NCBI GenBank assembly: GCA_012845835.1
Contig: JABAKD010000022.1
Coordinates: 13,809,718-13,873,717 of the forward strand
DNA from: Undaria pinnatifida
Lineage: Eukaryota; Sar; Phaeophyceae; Laminariales; Alariaceae
DNA length: 64,000 nucleotides
Direction of reading: 5' to 3'
In this document: piece by piece, positions 1 through 14,198 of the stretch
Layout of the letters: each line of letters begins with the position of its first letter
How positions within the stretch are numbered: position 1 is the stretch's first letter
The notes under the pieces: generated by a model
The model's input: only the letters and a program-made list of their open reading frames with translations
Told to the model about the DNA's origin: nothing
Database searches by the model: none
Translations under genes and position numbers: made by a program

Positions 1-1500
1 AGCCCCGTCATCCCGTCGCTCGCTCAAGGAGAACAGCGCGATCTCTCCGCCTGGCCTGGTCGAGAACCCGGCCGGGCGCAGCCACATAGACAGGGAGTAG
101 CCGGTGCGCCGCCCTGGAAAGCGCGTGAACGGGCCGGCAACCAACCCACTCCCCGCGCTGCCGTCCATGTGAAAGAACCACGCGGGGGACGGCGAGTCGA
201 CTACCGTGCCAATCACGTACAGGAGCTGCATCTGCAGCTCGCCCGAGTGCGGTGGCATCGTCATCCCCCTCTTCCTCCTCCTGTCATCCCCGCGTCCTCG
301 CCGCTTTCTTCCAGACGATGCGTCTTCCCCCGCCTCTAAAGCCGCGCAGTCCCCACGCTGTTGAGGGTAGGCCTCACTACTGAGGACATCTTCGGCCCCG
401 GATGCAACTCGCAAGCGTCCCAGGCGTGCCCACGCCGACGGCTGGAGACTGGCGAGATTAAACAGCTCAAGCGCGTCCTCGGGGGACATATGGTGAGACA
501 TAAGCTGGGCGGACAACCGGAAGTAGAGGTCGCGAACCTGATTTTGCTCCGGCAACAGGCACGCCAGCTTCAAGAGCGCGAGGGGCACTCGGAGGTAGCA
601 GAGCGTAGCCGCGTTCGCTGGGTTTGCATCGAGGAGGCGGGAGAGCTGTCCCGCGGCTTGGGGCTGATGCTTTGGCGGCACCAAGGGCAAGAGCAGGAAC
701 GGGAACACCGCGGCCTCGAGCCCGCGAAACTTAGACGAGGCGGATTTCCACACTGGAAACCCCGAAGTCGCGGTGCCGTTTGGCGGTCGTTCAGCCTGCG
801 CGATAAAGTAGCGTTTCTCTCCCCGCGCCATCGCGCGCCCCCTCGCCCTGTTGATCAGCAGAACATCCTGGGCTAGGGTGACAAGCCCCGGCGGGAGCCA
901 GAGCTCGTCAAACGCCGATGCCTCCACGGTGAGCTCCGAACAATAACCTCCGCTTTCACTGCGCGTACCCCCCCCAGCCTTGCTGCCGTGAGCGGACCTG
1001 CCTTCCTCTTCCCTCCGCTGATCCGAAGTTCCTCTGGCAAGCGCGTACGGAAGCTTGGGCAGCGCTCGCGGCACCCACGCGATTCCATCTTTGGCGTCTT
1101 CCGTCCCTGCTCTCTGTGGACTACCGCGTTTTGTCCACCCGCGCCGTCGCCGGCGCTGGCTGCTGCTTCGACTTGCAGATTCCTCGCGGCCCCGGGTGTC
1201 GTGCGGGTCTTCTTCTCTCCTGCTACTGACGACGTCCCCTTGTCTGCTAGTCGCGGCGTATACCGACGGGATACTCTGGTTCGGCGACCCGCCGGTAGCA
1301 AAGGAGAAGGCTACGGCAATGGTACGGTCGGGGTCCGTGTTGAGGCACAAGAAAGGCGGGTCGAGTCGCGCCGTTGCCCCTCGATACCGTCGAAGAGACG
1401 CCTCCAGCCAGAGAGAGTAGTGGCGGGCATTGATAGTCACCCCTGCTCCGTGGGCGGCGCTGGCAAGGGTATCGTAGCCTATGGTTGAACGCAAGCGCGC
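1..1500 (-). CDS. BEACH-like gene, exon with LamG-like domain (runs off window)
   Basis: Open for 500 codons in one frame from the acceptor ctttaacag at 1501 to the window edge, phase 0. The N-terminal part contains YSLWLEA and IAVAFSFATGG. The middle is Arg/Ser/Glu-rich low complexity. Next comes a helical segment (LLKLACLLPEQNQVRDLYF). The last 70 codons have the LamG-like signature AWFFHMDGSAGSGLV and YSLSMWLRPAGF. Shorter ORFs on either strand here are shadows. Confidence 0.65.
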
Positions 1501-4500
1501 CTGTTAAAGTATCGCGGAGCGGGATCGAAGGATGAGGTGGGACAGGGCGGGGACCGGCGGACAGATTACGCCTAGCGGTCGGTAGGGCTACGCATGGACG
1601 AATGGCCTGCAACGTTTCCGTTAAGCTTGCCCCTTCACACGTGTGTATTACCATTTGGTCTGAACGTTGTTACTGTCATATACCTAAAAAAAAAGACCCA
1701 AAAACAATTCAAGTTTGTCGCCGGACGTGTCCCCGCAGTGTTCAAGGAGTTTGACACGAGCGAAGGGATGCTCCACCGCCACACAGTGGAACCCAAGACA
1801 ATGACCATAACGCACACATCACACAACACCACGATAACCCCCCCAAAAAAAACTCACTGAAAGAAAATATCAAGTATTTGAACTTGTCATACTTCATCCC
1901 ATCCCAAAAAAGAACCACGCGTCAACTCTCCCACTGCCACCTCTATTGCCTCCGACGCGGCTCTTTCCTCCCTTGCGGTCTGGATTTGCCGAGACCTGGG
2001 TCCTATTGCTTGTCCACCTGGCTAGTGGCACGCGTCGTCTATTGAAGCATCGAACACTTTTCGCCAATCGCACCGTCTCGCTTCGCCCTGCCTCACCTTC
2101 GCCCTTTCGCTCCCAGCCGAAAGATCGGCGAGAAAACGAAGGGCCAGACCCGATTCGGCCGTGCAGGAGTTTGCCGACGAGGCGTTGCCTTGGATGATCG
2201 ACAGAAGCACCTCCATCATACCCTCCGAGACAAGCGCGTCGAGCACGGCGCCCCGTTGGTCCCCAGCGAGTCGTCCAACCACCTGACCGACAAAGTATTG
2301 TAGTCGACACCGTCAAGCAACTTAAGGTCAGGGAATGGAGATCGTTGACATTTGTCGAAGGTTGCGATCATCACGCCAGAATGCACTCGTCCTCCGCTTG
2401 CTATTAAAACAGAGCAGTACGATAGTAAGGCACTAAGGTACAACAAAGTCTTCTAGGTATCGTCGCCCCTGCAAAGTCAACCCAGGCCATCAGAGCTGAA
2501 ATTCCCATCACCTCATGTACCACACCATATCACACCATATCACACCACACCACACGACACCGCGGGAGGGACAATAACCGCGTCAGTTTTTCACCTCCAC
2601 AACCAGCCTTAACAAACGCACACCGGCAAGGTCGCAAAGATATATTGAAAGTTTTGCATGAGCTTGGCCAGAAAAACACCACATTCCACAGCATAACTAG
2701 CATACGGTTCGATGATCAGCCCCTTTACAACCGCACCCCCACCTTCTAGGACAAGCTACGTACAAAATGTGTGTTCGCTGAATGCAGCAGTACCGAGGTT
2801 ACAACGATTGTAAAAGCATCTCTTTCTAAACGGCCACAACGCCGCCGCTGCCGCTGCCGTCGCCTTGCCTTCACGTTCGCCGCGCCCATCCGTGCCTGCG
2901 GGTGGCGATTAGGCGACACGCCCCTCCTAACGCCCTTCTCGTCGTCGGTACTGCCCGCATCGTCCCTGTCGGACCCCGCCGACTTCGACCCCACCCCCTT
3001 CGCCATTAGGGTCACGAGAGGAAGCACGCGTGTGCAGCCTTCCATGACCACCTCGCACGGCGCGAACGACCCGATGGCCAGGCGCAGCTCGTTCAAGACG
3101 GCCAGCTTAATTATAATCTGGTCCGCCGCCTGCAAGGTTCAGAGAATCCGAAAGATAATCGGAAAGAGAAAGGATTGGAAGCCTCGTGAGAACGGCGATG
3201 AACGGGCGCGTTGTAGGTTGGCAACGGCAACGGGTCGGCAGCGGTAACGGCTCGGAAACGACAACGGATCGGAAACGACAACGGGTCGGTAATGGTAGCG
3301 GGTTGCCACGGTAGCGGATGACCAGCAACTGCAGTAGGAATACTAGTAGCAGAAGCAGTAGCAGTGACTGCAGCAGTAGCAGTGGCAGTGGCAGTAGTGG
3401 CAGCAGCAGTTGCAGTGGCAGGTGCAGCAAACATCACAACTTGGCGCGACCGGCGGAAGGTGCCTGCAGTACACCAGTACCGGTCCCGGTGCCGCTAATG
3501 CTAATTATTCCCCACGATAATATATACCCATATCAGTCAACGTCGCGTAGCGAGCATTCGTTGCACACAGCACACAGCATGGCTGATGCTAAGGCGGTGC
3601 AAATGCAAACGCAGAAGCAAATCGATCACAAGCGCCAGAGCTTGAACTATTTTGGCGGCGAAAGAGGTGATCGGTGGTTTTATCAGGCGGCCAACAAACT
3701 TTAGACCACCAAAAAAAGCACTCAGACATAACTACGAAAACATCGGAGTGTGCGTGCAAAACACCCACCTGATTCTCAGAGTGGGGGCCGAAACCGTCAC
3801 CATCCGCCTTCATTAGAGCCCGAACAAGCCAGACAAGCCACCTCGCCGGCTGCGCCAGAGCCGCGGCGCTCAAAACGCGGCTGCGGAACTGTCCCGCCCC
3901 TGTCAGCAGAGCCTCCCGAAGAATCCACAGCGACAATCGGCGAGCCCCAACCCAGCCAACCCACACCTCGGCAAGCCGCGGCCCCTCGCGCCCTTCTCCG
4001 CGGGCCTCGCTTGCTGCTCTCGTCGGTGACTGACCGACGTCTTTGACCTCCTCTCCGCTAAGGTTAGCGCCATTGTCGACGTCTGCCGAAGACGAAACCG
4101 GCGGGGGGCGAGCAATCATGTGCTTGGGTGGGGACAGCATGCGGGTAATGTGCGCCAGGAGGCCCCATGCCCCCGCAGCCCCCAGCTCTTCCACCGTAAC
4201 GCTGTCGCCCCTAACAACGAGCCTCGCTACAATCTCCAAAGCGCCAAGCAGCCACGCGCCCGTCCACTCCACGCCATGTACGTTCTTCGCACCCTCTTCA
4301 CCGACGTCGACGGCCTCCCGCGCAGCTTCTCCCTCAGACGAGGAACGGCCAACCGGGACTTCTTGAGAGCTGCTGCCTCGATCGTCGGTGCCCTGTCGGT
4401 CACCTTGGAGCTGCTGTAACAGCTCGTCCTGGATGACGTTAAGCATGACAGTGAGAACACCACTAGAAGAGGAGGTGGGAGGGGCACCTTCCATGGCATC

Positions 4501-7500
4501 ATCGCGGTCAACGCAGACGCCCTCTCCCGCGCCGGACGAGGGCGGGAGGCCGAAGGACTCGCGGTCATCCAGCATGATTGCCATGGCTTTCATCAGAGCT
4601 TTCCCCGCTTCCACTGCCCATTCGGGGTCCGCTGTGTGGGACGGAACGCCCTGCGCGGGGTCAGGGTCGGGCTTGGAGCGTTTTCTTGCCAAGATGGGCA
4701 CGCGGATGTGGCTGTCCCCATCCGGCTGCTTGTGCACGGCCGCATCGCACGCGCGGCAAAGCCCTGCCGCGCCGTCACACCCCTCCACCAAACAGCGTCT
4801 GATAATTATCCCCGCGGTGTCAGCACTCACAGTCACAGTCGCAGCCGCAGACGTAGCTGTAACCCCGCAGCGCGAGCACTGCACCCCAAGAGTGCGACCG
4901 GAAGCGTGGCACCCAAAAAACCTGGCGGTGGAAGAAGAGAGCAGGATACCGGCGTACCTGTCCAGCGCTCGAGAGTCGCACCTTCCGTACACCGCGGCTA
5001 GCACGCGTACGACGTCGTTCAACGAGGCTAGCGCCTCCCGCTTTTCATCGAACGACCATTTGCGGCGCGCGGTCATCGCCTCCTCTCCACTAATACCGAG
5101 CTCGGTGCACCGACTCCAGGAGGGGAACGTGGCGGAGCCGCACGATTCCTGGCCATTAGATAGCGCCAAGAAAGCGACCGCGTCCGCGACGGCTCGCAAT
5201 GCGTCGTGCCGCTCAAGGACGACGGCGTTCATCGGTCGCACACGCAAGAGCGCCTGGAGGCTGCTCGCCGCGCGGAGCGCAACAGGCAGCGAAGGTGAAC
5301 GGACCGCGAGGAGTAGCAAAGCTTTTACCGAATCGACACCATCCGCGCGCGCGCCGGGGGCGACCGAACGCCCGCCGAGCGCCAGCCGAAACAGCGCTTC
5401 GAAAGCCGCGTCAAGGGCCCGGAGCCCTCGCGCCGATCGCCGCCCACCCCCGCGCAAGCTGTCGGCGCATTGCGTGGTCTGCCCCTGGCCGCTACTGTCG
5501 GAGAAGTCTTCCGACGGCGCGGGCGCGGGGGGCGGCACTCGCTGCTGCTGTGCTTTGGCGGCGTCGTGGACAAAGCAACAAACGCGAGCATACCCGCCCA
5601 ACCGCGCAAACTCCGCTTGAGCCTCCGGGCGTCCTTCCACGATCAAAACGGCGGCTTCGAGTGCCCCGAGACGAGGCCCTTCCGCGCTCGAGACTGGCTG
5701 GACTTCTCTCAGCAACGGGAGGATGAAATTCGCGGCTTCACAAGCGCCCCCACGCTCACCTTCCCCCGCCTCCAGAACCGCAAGCCGAGGCGCGATGACG
5801 TCTACAAGGTCCGCAAGCACACCCTCCGTGAGCATCACTTCCGCCACAACATCCTCCGCCACAACATCCCCCGCCACAACATCCTCGGCACACGGTGCCT
5901 CCATCGCGCCTCGCCCGTCAGGAATCCCATTGCTACGCTTGCCCGGACCCGCTCCCATCCCAAAGGTGCTACAAGAGACAGTAGGGACAATATCGGGGGG
6001 TGCGCTTTTCGATGCCGACCTTCCGCTCTCTCCGACGAACGCCGCTATTCGAGATGCCTCTTCCACTAAAGACTGCGGCAACACTGGCGTCGGCAAATGA
6101 CCGGCGTGACCACCCGCGCCGCCGCCCGCAGCTAAGCCCAGAGTGGGGGGCGGGGACATCCCGCCAGCGTCTCGCCCGGACGATACGAGGGCTTGGAGGG
6201 AACTGAAAAGCGCAAGGTGGAGGATAGATGTCATGGCGGACAGACAGACAAAAAGGGCGGCACATATGAGGCGGAGTCCAATCCGGCGTGTTCAATGTCA
6301 TAACAATAACATCAGAACAGCATAAAAAAATTAAAAAACCAGGAAATATAACAGCGGTAACACCGCTCACCTGTATACAAAGCTGGCCGCGTCTGCTAGA
6401 GAAGAGGTCGACGACGGCGACTCCACGCTAGCCTCCACGCTCGCACCCTCCTCTTCTCCCGCCGCGCCTCTCCCAGACGTGTCGCTACTCACGCGGCTAC
6501 GGCAAGAGTCAACGCCAACACCGCTGTTGCCAAACAGACCAATCCTACCCCAGCGACCTGTCCTACCTGCGGTCTCCCGCAGCACAGTTCCCGGGGAGCG
6601 TGAGGTGTCGGGCTCGGGAGAGGCCGTCACAAGGAGATGAACGATCGTTTCTACCGCTTCGATTCGCAGCAACGAGTCTTCCGGGAAGGCTAGTCGGGAT
6701 ATCACCTAATCGGAAGCAGGACGGCACAAAGACAACAGGAAACGCCGCATGAAAGGGGATCAGTCGGGACATCGCCAAATAGTAAGGACGGTACGAGGAC
6801 AATAACAGGAGAACAGCACGGCAGCAGAGGGATCAGTCGGGATATCGTCTCACAGGAAGCAGGAGCGTACGAGGACAACATACAATACCGTAAGCCAGGG
6901 TGCCAGCCGGGACATCGTCTAAATAGAAAACAGGTGAAGGTACGAAGCCAACAGAAAAGTACCGCAAGATAGGGGATGAATGGGCAGGAGCCCCACCGTC
7001 GTTCGCCCCTCAACATCACGGCTGCCCAACTACAAGCAGGCAGCCATAATTTTCCCCTCTGGCTTCCTAGGATGCAACCTGGTATGTGCATCAACTATTA
7101 ATAGTTTCAGTTTAGCATGAGCCAATCTCATTTTCCTATGAGCACTTCACGGCGCGAAACAACAAACGACAGACAGCACCCTGTGGTTAACGTGCACAAT
7201 GCAATCCCCAAAAAACTCGAATTATCGTGGGACACATTTTGCAGTACTAAAGCGGTTAAAAACGCCCTTCCAAGCTCCTTGAAACCCCACAACCGACGGA
7301 AAAATACCGACCGAGCCTCACTGAAAGCTCACCTGAAAGCTACCGCAGCGGCCGACCTCCTTCACCCTCTCATGATCAAACGCAATCAGCCTTAAAACGC
7401 GGAGGGTGACAATCTTGACCTCCGTCATCCTTCGAGACATGTCCGTGTCTAGCGGCACTAAAATGTGGCCGTCCGGAGCGCTTTCCTCTCCCGTGAGAAT

Positions 7501-10500
7501 GGCGACGAGCTGCCTGAGGTGCTTCTTCCACTCCTTGGGTCGTCTCGGGGTGCTGTTCGGAGCGACGGCAGGGAGCGGAGGCCTCAAGGTTGATAACCGG
7601 AAGACAGATTGAAAATACTGGCAACGTTTTTTTATGTTGATGTCGATGCGATGGATACGACGATTGGATTGATACCACGGTAATGATGATGTTGTGGCCG
7701 CCCGGAGCGCTTTCCTCTTCCGTGAGTATGGTCACAATCTTCCTGAGGTGCTCTTTCCATTCCTGCGGTTATCTCGGGGTGCTGCGGATGGTTGGCTAGG
7801 GTTAGGGTTAGGGCACGGGTTGGGGTTAGGGTTATAGGGTTATAGGGTTAGGGTTATAGGGTTAGGGTTATAGGGTTAGGGTTAGGGTTAGGGGGGGGCG
7901 GAGGTGCCACGGTTGATAAGAGGGAGGTTGATTATGTCGGCGTTGGGTCTCACGGTTGGTAGGAGAAAGGTCGATAGTATTGCACACGTCGGGCAAATCA
8001 TATGTAATAGTATTCCAGGGAAGACAAATTCCTGGTCTATACGATCTGCATGGAGTCATCCCACGGTAGGGGTTGCATTTTCTGCGCCAAAACGTCCCTG
8101 GGCGACTGAGTTCCTCATGTGACGAACTGCCGGTCAATGAAGTATTTTCACGAGTACTTTACTTTTGGACTAAGGCATAGAAGCTTGGTCGGGTTTTGCG
8201 AACGAATGCCTTTGAAGTTATTTTTCGGGTGAGATATTGAGTTCCTCATGTGAGGAACTCAGGAACTTTTGGGTGCAACCCTACCGTGGGATGACTCCAT
8301 GGGTGGCCTATAGATCGTGCTGCCGGGTGAGAGCCGAACGATCGGCATGATCTAGCACATGTTTTCCAGGGTTGGACCTGTATGACACAGATCCCGCCAA
8401 ACACACCAGGACGACAAGATGTAGGATCTACATTATATAGAGTATCTAAACACCAGGACGACATATATAGGATCTAGATGATCTAGATTATCTAGATCGT
8501 GATCTGTCCGATGTGTACAGTATTGACCACGGGTACGGGATGTTACGATACACTCCCATGCTCACTTCCGGGTTTTTACGTTTTCACCACTTAGACTACC
8601 ACTACCACTCACAGCAGTGACTCTACCTCACGGACGAAAAAGACTTCGAGGACGAAAAATACTTCACCGACAACAAAGAGTTTAGGCGATTGAGTTGGCT
8701 TAGCGTAACTAACCATTCCATCGCGGATTAACATCGACAAGTTAACAAAACACGAAAGCGAAAGGCCGCAAAGGAACTGGGGGGTCATTCGCGCGAGTGA
8801 TCCCCAGCCACCGCAGAAAAAGCCCCCAAAACAACATGAAAACCCCCACCCTACCGTGGTGTTGGTCCATTGGAAATATTCACAAGCTTCATGTCAGTGA
8901 CACCACGGTAAGATCGATATGGATAAAATCTCGACAAGATCGATGGACGAGCTTCACCAAGATTGAAATCGAGGCTATTGCAGGCACCAAAAGGTACACC
9001 ATGAAAAAAAACTGCCGGATGGACGGACGGACGGACGGACGGACGGAGGTGGCGATTGGCGAACGGCAAGAGGAGCAGCAACATTCCAACAAGCAAAAAA
9101 CTGCCAACAGACCTGTTACACCGTATTCATCAACAAACCAACCACCCCTACCATCATTTACACCATCACCATTACCACCACCACCACCACCACCCCCAGC
9201 ACCCCAATACCACCACCACCATCACTACCACACCACCACCATCATCACCAACACCAACACCACCACCACCACCACCACCTCACGATCACAACCATCACCA
9301 CCACGATCACAACCATCACCACCACCATCACCACCCACCACCACCAGCATGGCCACCATCGGCGTCAAGAGTAAACACAGTCGGCCGGAGTGTCTGCCAT
9401 GCACATCTCCATCCACAAACAAAGCAAACGCCATAAACAGCACATATTTTTAGTAAATACCCTAGCACAGGATAACAGGTAACAACAGATGAACCAAGGT
9501 ACCAGGTACGTAGCATTATTTTTTTCCCCGAGATATTCTCTCACTCCAGAGTTGTTGGAGCCTGCCTGCCTGCCTGAGGCCACGGACGAGATCATGACGA
9601 TCATGACAAAATGTGAGCACAACCACCACAACCACAACAATCACAACCACAGCCACAACCACAACAACAGGGTGTTTACGATATACCAAATGTGGCTGGG
9701 TAGGGAAAAAAACCTAATAGTAGCACTATTGGTATTGAAACGGACGAAACGTCACAATACAAGACCAATACAAGACCAATACAAGACCAATACAAGACCA
9801 ATACAAGACCAATACAAGACCAATACAAGACCAATACAAGACCAATACAAGACCAATACAAGACCAATACAAGACCAATACAAGACCAATACAAGACCAA
9901 TACAAGACCAATTCAAGACCAATACAAGACCAATACAAGACCAATACAAGACCAATACAAGACCAATACAAGACCAATACAAGACCAACACAAGACCAAT
10001 ACAAGACCAATACAAGACCAATACAAGACCAATACAAGACCAATACAAGACCAATACAAGACCAATACAAGACCAATACAAGACCAATACAAGACCAATA
10101 CAAGACCAATACAAGACCAATACAAGACCAATACAAGGCCAACCCATGAAAGGAGAACAAGCAGGTTAAAACAATAAACAAAAGGCACGAATATCATTTA
10201 TTCTGGCCTAAAGTTTTCGTCGGTTGGGTTGACCGTGACGTATCACCGGATTTAATACTATTACTGCACGGTTTCCTACCGCACCAAATCTGGCACCTGG
10301 CATACCTCAAATATCGCACCAACAATAACCACTTGACGGAATTCCTTGGAGCTTAAGCAGAGGCGGAGACAAGCGCAATGCCAAACACAACATCACTGAG
10401 TTTGCTTCTCACGTGCTTCCATCGCTATCAAGACCAAGACGCGTCTGCAACATCGGAGCTTTCTCCGCCAAGCCGATATCGCCAAAAAATCCCACAGCCA

Positions 10501-13500
10501 GAAAGAAGGAAAATAAGCAGGAGTCCACAAGTACCGCACGCAACTAATACCCAGCCAACTTGTCTACTAACTGGTAATTTTACAGCAACGAGTCTGTGAG
10601 TCAGCGCGACTTAAGTCGCCAAATAATTAATAGCCGTACTAATAGTTAGTCGTTTCCCTGAGGTGCCTGCCGACTATCCGAATTATTGGGTTTCTACACT
10701 TGCATGGTATCAAGGATTGTTGAATACAGAATTATTTTGTTTTGTTTTGTTTTTAGGCGGGGAACCCGCCTAAAACCCGCCGCCGTAGCGGGATACTTGG
10801 CTCGCGTCGCTCGCCTGACTTAAGTCGGCAAGTCGGCTGGCTATCAGCTGGGCTCGCCAGCCGACTTGCCGACTAACTCCAGCTAGTTGGACGATGGCAC
10901 CTGCCGATTAGTTTTTAGACGTGAAATCCAGCCGACTCACAGCTCTACTATCAACTAGTCGGCGAGTAATGATTAGTCAGCCAACAAGGCACAGCCCTAC
11001 CAACTATTGTTTAATTTTCTCACGTGTTTCCATCGCCGTCGAGACCAAGACACGTTTGCACCACCGTCAAAGCTTTCTCCGCCAAACCCACATCAACCGC
11101 TGCCAGAGAGAGGGATGCGCTACGCGCGTCCGCTCCTACCAAGGATTCCGCCAGCTCCAGCAAAGTAGCCACAAGCTCGCCCTGGCCGCTTTCATCCTAA
11201 AGAAAGTAGAAGGGTAAAATCGTTAAAGTAATGGGCAATCTGCAATGAACTTCTGGACAGTCTGCAATACAATTGTGGGCAATCCAACATTCGGCCAGCT
11301 CCAGCAAAACAGCCACAAGTTGTCCCTGGCGGTTTTCGTCCTAAAAAGCAGGAGATCAAGGCAAAACACGCAAAACAGCCCATGTTGGACAATCTGAAAT
11401 ACTTTTTACGGCCAATCTGCAATAAATTTATGAGCAATCTACCATAAAATTGGGGGAAATCAGTGATTTTGCCAAATCCAGCAAAGTAGGCACAAGCTCG
11501 CCCTCACCGCCTTCGTCCCACATATAGATAACAAGAGAACATAATCAAAGACACAAACGTCATCCAAATTATGGGCAATCAGAAACAAAAATACGGGCAA
11601 TCTGGAACGTTTGTTTAGGCAATTTGCAAGAACGTTACGGGTAATCTGCCTTCATTTTTTGGGCAATCTGCGACAAAGTTGTGGGCAATCTGCAGTAACA
11701 TTGTGGGCAGTCTGCAGCTTCCAATTCGAGTCCGAGCACAGCAGTATAGCACAGCATTCCAAGGGTTGCACAGATGACGTGGGGTCTGGAATTTGGAAGT
11801 TGGGGACAATACACACAAGGAAAACGTACAAAACCACGCAAAATCAGCTACGTACATATACAAACTGGATACATGCAAATTTGGTGATGTCGATGTCTCG
11901 GCACAGGAACTTTGGTACCCGTTGCACCCGTTGTAGACTAAGCTCTAAATCCGTCTGCGCTGATCGGCCAGTGTAATTTGCTGTCGGTGTTACTCGTGCG
12001 GTGGCTATTTGTTTTTCTTCAGTTTTTACAACAGCCTCCAGATCCCTCCCTATACTAACTTCAAGTAAATTTGTCCCCCAAAGGGTTTCCAGTTCTAAAG
12101 GCGTTAAGACACCCCCCCCCGGGATTCCAAGCCAAACATATCCCGAAGGGGAAGCTTCTAATACTGCTCTACATAATGTACATTCCAAGTATTAGTATTG
12201 TACTCGACACGTGCTCGTCTTACGTACGTACTGGTCTGCTGTTTGTGCTGTACCAGGTATACGGCACGTACACCCTGCCAGTCATGCACGGGTGCTGCTG
12301 TACTCGCACAGACAGCAGGACAGCAGTAGATACATACTTTAATTCCTGGTACCAGGTATAAAGATAGCCATGTAGCCATGGTTAGGAATTCGTCTTGGTG
12401 GCTACCGGTATCATATTACCGTAATATCCACTGTCAACGCTCCCTGGGGCGAGCGGTTGTGTAGGAATAAACCTTTGTCTGTCCCCGGGGATAGCAAAGA
12501 GGGAAGGGGGACTTCATAAAAACTAACAAGAAGCTCATTCCCCGGGGATAACATGAAGTTGTCAACACTTTTTCGGCCATTTTGTGTTTGGGTGGGGGGG
12601 TGCAACACAAGGACGGGGGCGTTGTCAGAGGATACTACGGCGGTGGTAATATCGTACTGGATATTCGCACCTGTAAGTGCCGCTGTCGTGTGTAACAGCC
12701 GTGTGTAACAGCCGCGTGCACCGGTGGAACGAATAGAACAAGACCATGGCATCAACTTGTTGTGATCAAACGTCTAAATTGAACCCCAAATCCGCCGGTC
12801 GTACACCCCCCCCCCCCTCCTCTAGTAGTATATGCGGTGCTCGTAAATAAGCGTACATGGTATTTATTAATAGTATGGATATGGGCCAAAAACAGAATAA
12901 TTATAATATTGTACCTTGTTTTCCGATATTTTTCTTTGTCGAAATTTTTTCCGGACAAGTTCCATACACCTTGGCCCTGGGTTGGGGTTGGGATTGGGCC
13001 TAGGGACAGCGTTAGGGTTAGCTTATATGGCGTTTCATCCAAAATGCCTTATCATAATGCTGGAACCACGCGCAACAACACAGCATTTCATTATCTCCCA
13101 TACATACCGTATCCTGGATGCTTCTTTACATGGCCTGCGAACGCGAGTCCTCCCCCGACCCACCACCCACCACCGTTGCACTGCCCGCCCCCCCGCTAGT
13201 GGGTGAGCTGTTACCCTTGGGCGTCCCGTGCTACGGTGTACCGCTGCTGCGCCGTCTAATTAGCTACACGTCGATGAATGAGTCCAACTAGTAGCCTCCT
13301 CCACTAGCCCTGGATATTCCCGTTTGGGTATTCCAGTTTGGGTGTTTTCGTTTGGGTATTCCCGTTTGGGTATTCCCGTTTGGGTATATTCCCGTTTGGG
13401 AAATTCCCGTTGGGTGTTCGGATATTGCCGTTTTTGAGTACACTTCCGTTAGGATATTCCCGCGTGGGCATTCTCGTTTGGGTAGCGTATATGGCAGTGT

Positions 13501-14161
13501 ACAACACCCCCTTACTAACTGGACAATTTTCAGAGCAGATTTTCATACGGCAGCAAGGGTCCGCCACTAAGGTGGTCTGAGTAAGGCGGTATGCCTCAAT
13601 AAGGCGGTCCAAAACGCGTGGCAGAACTGGGAAATTGCGCTCATAACCTGGGGGGATAAGGCGGCTTCCCTCAATACGGCGGTCATATTGCTCTCAATAC
13701 CACACCACCGCCTTATTGCCCCCCCCCTACTGTTCGTCGTCAGATAACAAGGCCAGCACAACCAATCAAAATTTGGGACCATCTACTTATAGTCGACATC
13801 TTTCCGTAGACGCGTCGCTCGGTGTCTGTAGTCTACAACATCATCATCCTATAATACGCACCGCTCGTCGAGAAAATTGGCACTGAAAATCGACCGAGGG
13901 GTTGTGTTACACACTACCAGGTATTCAATACCAATAATACATACACTACAATACAGTATACCTGATACGGTATATTTTCGTTAGGGTATTCCCTGATGAT
14001 TCCCAAACGGTATTAAGTACCAGGTATCTATTATTAACAATAGTGCCCTCCAGAATGGCGTTAATCGTGTCCATCGCTCATGCCGGACACTGAGGGCAAA
14101 GAAAGAGCCCAGAAAAGAAGCTCAGGTCGTTCCCGTTTAAGCCTTCTCGGTGTTGTTCTGC

Positions 14162-14198
<37 letters not shown>

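Noticed and set aside
4388-5620. 410-codon plus-strand ORF
   Set aside because: Antisense to the 811-codon BEACH-like exon, whose frame has protein domains and matching splice phases; GC-rich third positions keep the antisense open.
7793-7893. True telomere
   Set aside because: Degenerate, about 100 bp only, internal to an intron with sequence continuing on both sides.
9489-10181. Long ORFs in several frames (TRPIQDQYK and CIGLVLVLYWS repeats)
   Set aside because: An 11-bp minisatellite without stops opens every frame.
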